Origin: CAXTTV01 sp964247295
Lineage (GTDB): Bacteria; Chloroflexota; Ktedonobacteria; Ktedonobacterales; Ktedonobacteraceae
Direction of reading: 5' to 3'
NCBI GenBank assembly: GCA_964247295.1
Contig: CAXTTV010000078.1
Location: 1-20,391, forward strand
Length of the DNA stretch: 20,391 nucleotides
Shown one piece after another: positions 1-6,451 of the stretch (position 1 is the stretch's first letter; each line of letters starts with the position of its first letter). Made by a program: the position numbers and the translations under genes. The notes beneath the pieces were generated by a model. It was not told where the DNA came from. It worked only from the letters and a program-made list of their open reading frames with translations, and searched no databases.

Positions 1-45
1 CTGACATTTTCACTGATCTCTCTTCCCCTGACAATATCACTGATC
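1..45. repeat. 18-bp direct repeat pair upstream of the first phage promoter
   Basis: The motif CTGACA-N4-CACTGATC occurs at 1-18 and again at 28-45, 27 bp apart, with two mismatches inside the N4 segment. The pair lies just upstream of the promoter at 70-99. It could be a tandem binding site for a regulator. The first copy touches the window edge, so further copies may lie to the left. Confidence 0.55.
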
Positions 46-69
46 CGTAACACAAGCGACTTCCCCTAC

Positions 70-99
70 TTGACTTTTTGGCAAAGGGCCAGTTATACT
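70..99 (+). promoter_or_regulatory. Sigma70-type promoter of the capsid block
   Basis: TTGACT (70-75) and TATACT (94-99) are separated by 18 bp, close to the housekeeping consensus. It lies about 97 bp upstream of the first well-initiated phage gene at 196. The -10 hexamer is identical to that of the portal promoter on the other strand, and the two -35 boxes differ only in the last base. Confidence 0.6.
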
Positions 100-195
100 T
101 TACACGTATCCTCTACTTGAGGTTACTCCTCTTTCTCACACCTTTCCCCTATGTATTCACTTCCCTCTTTCTTGCTCCCAAAGGAGACGTTCCCC

Positions 196-414
196 ATGTC
201 CAATTCCCCTCAAGACCGGCCTGGATCTCTCTCACCGGAATGGCGAAGGCTGGCACAGCAAAGTCCAGACGCCGCCTCACTTCCCACTTCCCTCGACTAT
301 GACACGCTTTTTGAGATCCCCAATCTAACACATCGAGATCGCCGTCAGGCAATGTTGTTGCTCGGTGTGGATGGCGGCCTCCCTACGTTAAGAGATTCAG
401 CCGATGACCGCTGA
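196..414 (+). CDS. Small phage-module protein of unknown function (72 aa)
   Basis: The ATG at 196 is chosen over one at 151 because AAAGGAG (180-186) sits 9 nt upstream of it. The product is hydrophilic, with Ser/Pro-rich and charged stretches and no membrane segment or cysteine. The motif LTHRDRRQAM lies near the C-terminus. I do not recognise a family. Its stop codon overlaps the start of the protease-capsid gene by 11 bp, so the two are probably translationally coupled. The position just before the prohead protease suggests a head-assembly accessory, but this is inference from order only. Confidence 0.7.
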   Translation: MSNSPQDRPGSLSPEWRRLAQQSPDAASLPTSLDYDTLFEIPNLTHRDRRQAMLLLGVDGGLPTLRDSADDR

Positions 415-2413
415 ACATATTCGCATCGAGAGCCAGATCTGTGAAGGCCAAAAGGATCTCAAAGGGCGGAACGCGGGCCGCGAGGTTCGCGTGACGGTCC
501 TGCGCGGCGGGGCCAGCCTGAATGGCTTTTACTATGGCGAGGAGACCCTCCAGGCCATCTGCAACCTGATCGAGAATGCTCAGGCCTATGTAGATCATGC
601 GGAGATGGAAAGCTCTCCCGTCCGTTCGGTCCGCGATATCGTCGGGTTCTACCGCGATCCCCAGTATGTGCCTCCAGACGCGGAGACGCCGCTGGGCCGA
701 GTAGATGCGACGCTCCATCTTCTGCCACCCGCCGATTGGCTCTGGAGCCTGATCTGCGAGTCCTGCGAGATGGGCCTGCCCGATCTGATTGGCCTCTCTA
801 TCGACATCTATGGAAGCTGGCGACCCCTGACCTCCACCTCCACGACATCTTCCTCCTCTGCTCCCAATCCTGAAGATCTAAAAGAGGTTTTTCAGGTCCA
901 CAGTTTGAATTCTTGCGATATTGTGACCCGTCCAAGCGCGGGCGGCACCTTTCGCCACATTCTACACGCTTATAAAGGAGACTCCCCAATGTTCCCCGAA
1001 GATACCTCCCCAGACGCGGCTTTAGCGTCCACCTCCGCCAACTCTGCTGATGAGCACTCTTTATCCGAGGCGCAGACAGAGATCCTTGAGCAACTGCGCG
1101 TTGAGCGCTCTCAATTACTGTTAGAGCGCCGGCTGCTTGAGGCCCCATTGCCAAATACCTTGAAAAATCAGATGCGCACCCGCTATCAGGGGCGGGCGTT
1201 CGAGGCTCAAGAGCTAGAGCGGGATCTTCAGGACGCCAGGCAGTTACTGGGCGATTTGATCGCGGCAGGCCTGGTCAGGGATCATTCCTATGAGAAGCCG
1301 GAGATCTCAGCCCAGGTTACGGAGGCCGAGAAGATGCAGGCGGCCTTTGACCGGATGTTTGATCTAGATATAGATAGCTCGCGGCTGGGAAATGTTCGCG
1401 GCTTTAGCTCGATCCGCGAGGCATACTCCAGAGTGACTGGAGATCCCGGCGTCTCCGGCTTTAGCGAACGCTCCCAGTTGGGTGCGATCCATGTCTCGGA
1501 GTTGGCCCCAATCACCCGCATCAGCGAGGCCGACACAACCACTGCTTCGTTTAGCTTTCTGCTTGGAACCTCGATGAATAAGCGCTTGCTTAAGGATTAT
1601 CAGGCCTGGCCCTCTGAGTGGAGCAAGTTTGTGAATGTCACGCCGATCCGCGACTTTAAGCAGCAGACGCGGGTTCGGCTGGGAGCCTTTGGCTCGCTCT
1701 CAACGGTCGCGGAGGATACCCCCTATACAACAATGACCCTGACCGATACGGCGGCGACCTATGTACCGGCCAAGCGCGGCAATCTGGTCTCGATCTCGCG
1801 CGAGACGATTGTGAATGACGATCTTCAAGCGATCAAGCAGATTCCCACCAAGCTGGCGGTCGCGGCGGCCTATACGCTGGCGGAGTTTGTCTATAGCTTT
1901 CTGTCGAGCAATCCGACAATCTATGACAGCTCAGCCCTGTTCACGGCGTCCGCGCCCCATAACAATCTAGGGGCGGCGGCCCTGGCAAGTACCTCCCTTC
2001 AAAATGGTGTGACGGCGATGCGCGAGCAATCCAATTTCGCGGGGAAGCGCATCGGTCTACGCCCCCGTTTCCTGGTGGTGCCGCCCGAACTGGAGTGGGC
2101 CTCGATGGTGTTAACCCATTCGGCTGGCGTCCCCGGCTCCCCCAATAACGATATTAATCCGATGCTGGGCTATGTGACGCCGATCGTCAGTCCCCAATTG
2201 ACCAGCACGACGCAGTGGTTTTTGATCGCTGATCCCCGCGAGGTGGATACAATCGAGATCGGCTTTGTGGGCGGCCAGATAAATCCAGCTCTGTTTATTC
2301 AGGATCAGCCGCTCTATGGCCTGAATTTCACGCAGGATGTGCTGACGTATAAGATCCGCCACGAGTATGGCGGGGCGGTCGTGGATTATCGCGGCCTCTA
2401 TCGCGGCATCTAA
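404..2413 (+). CDS. Prohead protease-scaffold-major capsid fusion protein (669 aa)
   Basis: One frame encodes three parts. Residues ~25-185 resemble HK97-type/assemblin-like prohead proteases: His65 in YVDHAE, Ser132 in IGLSIDI, and the family-like ending DIVTRPSAGG (172-181). The third catalytic residue is uncertain (His166 is a candidate). Residues ~218-290 are charged and predicted coiled coil, as in a scaffold or delta domain. Residues ~330-669 look like an HK97-fold major capsid protein of the Mu gpT-like type (TMTLTDTAATY, LRPRFLVVPPELE, DYRGLYRGI). Separate protease and capsid genes are commoner, but natural fusions are known in phages. A strong internal start at 989 could produce the 474-aa scaffold-capsid part alone. 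The role is capsid assembly followed by self-maturation. The family call is by eye. Confidence 0.85.
   Translation: MTAEHIRIESQICEGQKDLKGRNAGREVRVTVLRGGASLNGFYYGEETLQAICNLIENAQAYVDHAEMESSPVRSVRDIVGFYRDPQYVPPDAETPLGRVDATLHLLPPADWLWSLICESCEMGLPDLIGLSIDIYGSWRPLTSTSTTSSSSAPNPEDLKEVFQVHSLNSCDIVTRPSAGGTFRHILHAYKGDSPMFPEDTSPDAALASTSANSADEHSLSEAQTEILEQLRVERSQLLLERRLLEAPLPNTLKNQMRTRYQGRAFEAQELERDLQDARQLLGDLIAAGLVRDHSYEKPEISAQVTEAEKMQAAFDRMFDLDIDSSRLGNVRGFSSIREAYSRVTGDPGVSGFSERSQLGAIHVSELAPITRISEADTTTASFSFLLGTSMNKRLLKDYQAWPSEWSKFVNVTPIRDFKQQTRVRLGAFGSLSTVAEDTPYTTMTLTDTAATYVPAKRGNLVSISRETIVNDDLQAIKQIPTKLAVAAAYTLAEFVYSFLSSNPTIYDSSALFTASAPHNNLGAAALASTSLQNGVTAMREQSNFAGKRIGLRPRFLVVPPELEWASMVLTHSAGVPGSPNNDINPMLGYVTPIVSPQLTSTTQWFLIADPREVDTIEIGFVGGQINPALFIQDQPLYGLNFTQDVLTYKIRHEYGGAVVDYRGLYRGI
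974..991 (+). promoter_or_regulatory. Internal ribosome binding site and in-frame ATG inside the protease-capsid gene
   Basis: AAAGGAG at 974-980 is followed after 8 nt by ATG at 989-991, in frame as Met196 of the 669-aa product. This is the junction between the protease part and the acidic coiled-coil scaffold part. The site is as strong as those in front of separate genes in this module. It would yield a 474-aa scaffold-capsid protein, giving excess capsid over protease from one gene, as in the nested lambda C/Nu3 arrangement (known precedent). Use of this start is inferred. Confidence 0.65.
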
Positions 2414-2428
2414 AGGAGGCAATCCCTC

Positions 2429-3046
2429 ATGGGTTTTACCAATGCGGATGGCTCCAGTCTGGTTGGCGGTCTGACAGGCTCAGGGGTCGGGCAGGCACTA
2501 AAGCTGGATGGCTCCGGCAATCTGCTGATCGCGGGAGGCAGTAGTAGCCTCGGCAGTCTCTCAACGCCTTCCGTGACTCAGGATCAACTGCGCGGCTGGA
2601 TTAACAGCGGCCAGGGCTTCAACGGCACCACTGGTAAACAGAACGCAGGAGGCGCGATTACCACGGCCTTCTCGCTGTTTAATCCCGCTGCCAGCGGCAA
2701 AAATCTGCTGATCTATAGCCTGCGCCTGTTCTATGTCGGGGCAACCTGTATCGATCAGGCGCAACTGACCACCACCGATCCCGCTCTCGGCAGTGCCGCG
2801 ACTGTGACCAACAACAGGCCCGGCGGGGGCAGTAGTCAGGCCAGTGTTACCTACTCAAATACCAACACAACAGTCGGGGGCACCGCTTTTGATGTGATCG
2901 CGGCCCCCGGTGGGAACCAGATCGAACTTTTCCCTAACGGCGCGCAGATGCTACTGCCATCTGGGACCGCGAATGGGCTGGCGGTCTACCTGGCGATCCC
3001 CTCCGCTAATGTTTGGGCCGTGACGGCCCGCTGGATTGAGTGCTAA
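2429..3046 (+). CDS. Probable phage structural (decoration or fibre-like) protein
   Basis: This 205-aa protein starts at an ATG behind AAAGGAGG (2413-2420), 15 bp after the capsid stop. It is rich in Gly, Ser, Thr and Asn with predicted beta strands and no membrane segment. The N-terminal part contains ALKLDGSGNLLIAGG, a phrase style common in virion surface proteins. It ends VTARWIEC. I recognise no defined family. Position immediately after the capsid gene fits a capsid decoration or surface protein, but this is inference. Confidence 0.6.
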   Translation: MGFTNADGSSLVGGLTGSGVGQALKLDGSGNLLIAGGSSSLGSLSTPSVTQDQLRGWINSGQGFNGTTGKQNAGGAITTAFSLFNPAASGKNLLIYSLRLFYVGATCIDQAQLTTTDPALGSAATVTNNRPGGGSSQASVTYSNTNTTVGGTAFDVIAAPGGNQIELFPNGAQMLLPSGTANGLAVYLAIPSANVWAVTARWIEC

Positions 3047-3071
3047 ACCGCTGCAACGAAAGGAATAGACC

Positions 3072-3362
3072 ATGCTTGACCAACTAGAGTTCCTCTATGG
3101 CCGCTACAATGGCGGCAGCACTGTACCGGCAGGAACGTACCTGAATCCCCGTACTCTCTGCCTGTTCCAGACAACAACCGACGCGGCGCTCCCACAGGCC
3201 GGAACGTTCTGTCGCATCGATCCCTCGGGGACGCAGACGTATGCGACAATCGCCACCAACCTTAACGCAGCTCTGGGAACCATCTACACTGCGGGAAGCT
3301 TTCACAACTGTACGGGTGGGGACGCGGTGACCTCTCCTGGCTCGGGTACCGACGATGCTTGA
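3072..3362 (+). CDS. Small phage-module hypothetical protein (96 aa)
   Basis: The start is supported by GAAAGGAA (3058-3065) upstream of ATG 3072. The product is Thr/Gly-rich with three cysteines and aromatic residues near the N-terminus (LEFLYGRYNGG), and has no membrane segment. No family was recognised. The stop overlaps the start of the next gene by 8 bp (ATGCTTGA arrangement), which suggests coupled translation. Possibly another small surface or head protein. Confidence 0.6.
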   Translation: MLDQLEFLYGRYNGGSTVPAGTYLNPRTLCLFQTTTDAALPQAGTFCRIDPSGTQTYATIATNLNAALGTIYTAGSFHNCTGGDAVTSPGSGTDDA

Positions 3363-3951
3363 GATAAAGCGCGGGCTCTTGCTGAGCTTTACTCCCTCTA
3401 CCTATATGGCTTCGGTTCTACTTTTTGAGAGCCCTTCCTGCACCTTATCCAATGTGCCCGTTGCGCACCATCTGGATGGAGGCTCCTGTCTACCGGGTGC
3501 GCTCTGCGCTCTGCTTTTCTTTGATTCACAAAATCCTCAGGACGCGGTGGTGATCGCGACCTTTACAAATAGTGGGAGCGGCACTCTGCCTGCTCCCCCA
3601 CCCGGTCGCCTGACCTTTGTACCAGGCTTCCGCCAGATCAACTCTGTCGCGATCCCAACCGGCAGTACCTCAAGTTTTACTTTGGCCGGGTCAGGCGGCA
3701 TCCCCCCGAATGCCACGGCTGTCCTCTATAAAGCGTTCTTTACGGGTTCAACCAGTGGGAGTTATGTGACATTGGCCCCTCACGGAGCGAGCGATATCAA
3801 CGCCTACGCCACGATCGGCAACCTGCCTGCTGCCGGCGCTTTTTTGAATGGCGCTGGCTGGCTTCAACTGGATGCCAATGGACAGATCGATATTCGCGCC
3901 AATGCCGGTCCCTGTACGGTGACTCTTTATACCCATGGATATTGTTATTAG
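3355..3951 (+). CDS. Two-domain beta-rich phage structural protein (198 aa)
   Basis: It starts inside the end of the previous gene with no clear ribosome binding site of its own, so re-initiation after that gene is likely. Residues 1-70 look like a small beta-barrel (LLLSFTPSTYMASVLLF, then ALLFFDSQNPQDAVVIATF). A Pro-rich linker (PAPPPGR) follows. The C-terminal ~100 residues resemble beta-sandwich domains found in secreted or surface proteins, ending in VTLYTHGYCY. An OB-fold/spike-like function or fibre role is possible. No specific family is claimed. Confidence 0.6.
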   Translation: MLEIKRGLLLSFTPSTYMASVLLFESPSCTLSNVPVAHHLDGGSCLPGALCALLFFDSQNPQDAVVIATFTNSGSGTLPAPPPGRLTFVPGFRQINSVAIPTGSTSSFTLAGSGGIPPNATAVLYKAFFTGSTSGSYVTLAPHGASDINAYATIGNLPAAGAFLNGAGWLQLDANGQIDIRANAGPCTVTLYTHGYCY

Positions 3952-3965
3952 AGATTGTTTCCCTG

Positions 3966-3980
3966 TGGCGCTACGCGCCA
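3966..3980. other. Short GC-rich perfect hairpin between structural genes
   Basis: TGGCGC (3966-3971) pairs with GCGCCA (3975-3980) around a 3-nt loop. There is no T-tract, so it is not a typical terminator. It may slow ribosomes, act as an mRNA processing or stability element, or be a decayed repeat. The 135-bp gap to the connector gene is the longest in the capsid block. Confidence 0.4.
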
Positions 3981-4086
3981 GATGCGGCACATCATCGCTT
4001 TGCTCGATGGGCCGTCCTACGCCTCATAAACGGGATTCTCTTCCGATGTTGTGAACAGAATTACAGTCCTCTATGGAGATCTCCCC

Positions 4087-5256
4087 ATGCTTCTTACAGA
4101 TGTTGAAACCGCGCTTCGACAGGATCTTTTTGATCCCGCGCTCCCTACCCCCCGCTGGCAGACCAGTGATCTGGACCGCGCGATCGATAAAGCGGTTGAT
4201 CGCTACTCCCAGTTCTATCCCAATATTGCGTATGCCGATATGCACTCCAGCCCCTACCAGCGCACCTATCCCTATCCTCAGTCCTGGAATAGCAACTACC
4301 CGGTCTGGTGGCTGGAGCGGATCATCTATCCATTGCAGGTACCAGGTAGCGCCTTTCTCCCACCGGCAAGCGCGCCAACGCTTGCCCAGATAAGTGGGAG
4401 CGCTTTGAATGTCGGCAGCTATCAATACGCCGTGAGTTTCCTGACCCAGGGCGGAGAGACGCTCCCCTCACCGCTGGCCTCAATCTCGCTGAGCGCAGGC
4501 AATCAGGCGGTGCAGATTACGGCGATCCCCACGGGGGCCGGGCTCTCCTCACCTGGGGCCCTGAGCATCAATGGGGTGATTGGCCGCAACCTGTACCGCA
4601 CGCTGGCCGGTGGTTCAGCGCTTTACCTGCTGACAACGCTGTCAGATACCTTTACGACTGGCTATATGGATACTCTGCCCGATAGCCAGCTCGCGAGCCG
4701 ACCGCCAGTTCCAACGATCAACACCAGTGGATTGATGTACTGGCCCCCGCTTGAACGCGATTTCGCTGAGTATTCTAACCTTTTTGATAGCACAACCGCC
4801 CTGGCAGCCGGGGGAAATCAAGGAAGCGGGGGAAGTCCTGGAACGGCTGCCACCACACCTGGGGCTCTGGCTCCTGGCTTTACTCTCCATCTGGCGACCG
4901 CTGAACTTCCGAGGGATACAAGCCTGATCATTCGCGTCTTTTACGCCACAAAGCATCAGCTTGATGCCAGCGGCTCGACGATCCCCGAGATGCACCGGGA
5001 TCTGGTGGTGCTGGGGGCCAGCGCGTACGCGATGGAGGCTTACCAGACCCCAACCAACGACAACTTTCAGTTTCAAGATGGCGCGCTCCATGATCATCTG
5101 GATGATACCGCGATCCCTCTCGCCTGGCTACGGGCGATCCGTGAGCGACGCGAGCAGTTCGAGTCGCGTCTACAAGTGTTGAAGAACCAGCGCGATTTTG
5201 CTAGTTCGGCCCGCGTTCGCTGGGGCGATGTTCCGGTCCGCTGGAACCGCCTCTAG
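4087..5256 (+). CDS. Head-tail connector-like protein with inserted Ig-like domain (389 aa)
   Basis: The ATG at 4087 is preferred to a GTG at 4051 because GGAG (4075-4078) lies 8 nt before it. The first ~50 residues (DVETALRQDLFD, RWQTSDLDRAIDKAVDRYSQ) resemble the helical start of gp6-type head-tail adaptors that sit under the portal. Residues ~97-207 look like an inserted Ig/fibronectin-like domain (GSYQYAVSFLTQGGETLPSP, then GRNLYRTLAGG, then DTLPDSQLASRPPV). A Gly/Ser-rich linker (241-262) leads to a helical C-terminal part ending in basic and Trp residues. Typical adaptors are much shorter, so the insertion is unusual. The adaptor call is moderate. Confidence 0.65.
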   Translation: MLLTDVETALRQDLFDPALPTPRWQTSDLDRAIDKAVDRYSQFYPNIAYADMHSSPYQRTYPYPQSWNSNYPVWWLERIIYPLQVPGSAFLPPASAPTLAQISGSALNVGSYQYAVSFLTQGGETLPSPLASISLSAGNQAVQITAIPTGAGLSSPGALSINGVIGRNLYRTLAGGSALYLLTTLSDTFTTGYMDTLPDSQLASRPPVPTINTSGLMYWPPLERDFAEYSNLFDSTTALAAGGNQGSGGSPGTAATTPGALAPGFTLHLATAELPRDTSLIIRVFYATKHQLDASGSTIPEMHRDLVVLGASAYAMEAYQTPTNDNFQFQDGALHDHLDDTAIPLAWLRAIRERREQFESRLQVLKNQRDFASSARVRWGDVPVRWNRL

Positions 5257-5276
5257 TTTTGAAAGGATCGTTCCCG

Positions 5277-5621
5277 ATGACCAATATTCTGACACTTCTC
5301 AATCTGCTGGTAACGCTAGGAGTAATCGCCGGGACCATCACAGCCTACTTGCATGGCTTTGCCCGGACCGAAGAACAGATTCAGGAGCGGGTAATCAAGG
5401 CGCTGCAAAGCGAGCTGGACACGCTAAAGGATCGCCTGACCGCGCTTGAGGAGGAGAATACGCGCCTGAACCATGTAATTACAACAATTCGGACCGCCCT
5501 GAAGCGCCGGGGACTGTTTATCACTATTGATCGAGAGATGGTCAGTATTCGCGATCCGCGTGGGGTCTCTACTCATATCTCGGGCTCTCAGCCGTCCGAG
5601 GCCGATCAAGAGGGGGCCTGA
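5277..5621 (+). CDS. One-TM coiled-coil small phage protein (114 aa)
   Basis: The ATG at 5277 follows GAAAGGA (5261-5267) at about 9 nt; an upstream TTG is less likely. An N-terminal hydrophobic helix (ILTLLNLLVTLGVIAGTITA) is followed by a heptad-rich coiled coil (ELDTLKDRLTALEEENTRLN) and a short basic C-terminal part. It lies between the connector and tail genes, ending 2 nt before the next start. Size and layout fit a membrane-anchored phage accessory such as a holin-like or spanin-like factor, but no family is recognised and only one TM segment is seen. Confidence 0.65.
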   Translation: MTNILTLLNLLVTLGVIAGTITAYLHGFARTEEQIQERVIKALQSELDTLKDRLTALEEENTRLNHVITTIRTALKRRGLFITIDREMVSIRDPRGVSTHISGSQPSEADQEGA

Positions 5622-5623
5622 TT

Positions 5624-6064
5624 ATGCCAACTATCGGTAGCGACTGCGAACTGATCCTGGATGGTACAGGCTACTTTGTGAAACCTGGAAGCTATCAGAT
5701 GCGACAGCCTCGGGTTCGCAAAGCCACGGTCCGGGCCGACGGAGGTGAATCCTACGTCGACCTGGGCCCCGGCAAACGGATCTGGACAATGACGATCCTC
5801 TGCCTGAATGATCTGCTCCGCTACGATGGCCAACCAACAACAGTGACTGGACAACACTATCGTGATACCCTGCGCTCTAGCTACCTGAACTCGATTGGCG
5901 GAACACTGCTCTTCATTGATCCTCTTAATGGATCGGCGATCCCGGTCCATTTTGATGACTACCAGGAGACCGTCCCTAACCTTCGCAGCCAACAAATTTC
6001 CCGCGCGCTTGGGCAGGCGGCGGCTCTCTCCTACGAGGTGGCTATAAAATTAGTAGAAGCATGA
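5624..6064 (+). CDS. Phage tail-type protein (146 aa)
   Basis: It starts 2 nt after the preceding stop with a GAGGGGG ribosome binding site inside that gene, so the pair is coupled. The protein is beta-rich (LILDGTGYFVKPGSYQMRQP, GGTLLFIDPLNGSAIPVHFD) and ends in alternating hydrophobic residues. The pattern resembles N-terminal domains of distal-tail or tail-tube-associated proteins. It is the last gene of the capsid block before a long AT-rich gap. No tape-measure gene follows, which is unusual for a complete tailed phage. Confidence 0.55.
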   Translation: MPTIGSDCELILDGTGYFVKPGSYQMRQPRVRKATVRADGGESYVDLGPGKRIWTMTILCLNDLLRYDGQPTTVTGQHYRDTLRSSYLNSIGGTLLFIDPLNGSAIPVHFDDYQETVPNLRSQQISRALGQAAALSYEVAIKLVEA

Positions 6065-6451
6065 TCCTTTTATGCTCTATACCGGCATAATTAGGTAGAA
6101 ATAGCCAGCCTGCTTGACTTACATATATAAAATCATCTACACTCAAATTATGTGAAATTGGGTAACTACGGCTCAGGCCTCGATTTAAAAGACGAAAGAA
6201 GTTTTCAGGCCTTTTCTCAAGCGATACTGCCACCCATGCACTACAACAAGGAAACACCCTATACAGGCATAACAAGATATCTTCTTGCCTGATATTTCTT
6301 TTTTAAAATTATGTATAATCACATGGCATTGTTATCCAGCACTCTTTGAAGAAGAGAGACAAAGGAGACAAGAGCATCCCGGCCAGCCAATCTTATCCAC
6401 CTTTTTTTGATATGTCTTACTGTAATTGCCGCGATTCTCTGTACGAGCATA
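6065..6451 (+). other. AT-rich gap of 387 bp upstream of the stalk protein
   Basis: No convincing gene is present. The region is markedly more AT-rich than its neighbours. It contains a promoter-like pair at 6114-6143, a TATAAT box at 6314-6319 without a well-spaced -35, and an AAAGGAG at 6361-6367 that has no start codon at normal spacing. The composition shift suggests a junction between the phage block and a separately acquired gene. Confidence 0.6.
6114..6143 (+). promoter_or_regulatory. Candidate sigma70 promoter in the AT-rich gap
   Basis: TTGACT (6114-6119) and TACACT (6138-6143) are separated by 18 bp. It would transcribe the stalk protein gene with a leader of about 300 nt. The TATAAT at 6314-6319 is an alternative nearer start site but lacks a matching -35. 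Confidence 0.4.

Noticed and set aside
78..302. Plus-strand 74-aa frame overlapping the first promoter
   Set aside because: It starts inside the promoter region without a ribosome binding site and overlaps the better supported 72-aa gene.
6323..6349. Eight-codon mini-frame after the TATAAT box, as a possible leader peptide
   Set aside because: No ribosome binding site and no attenuator-like structure follows; too short to support.
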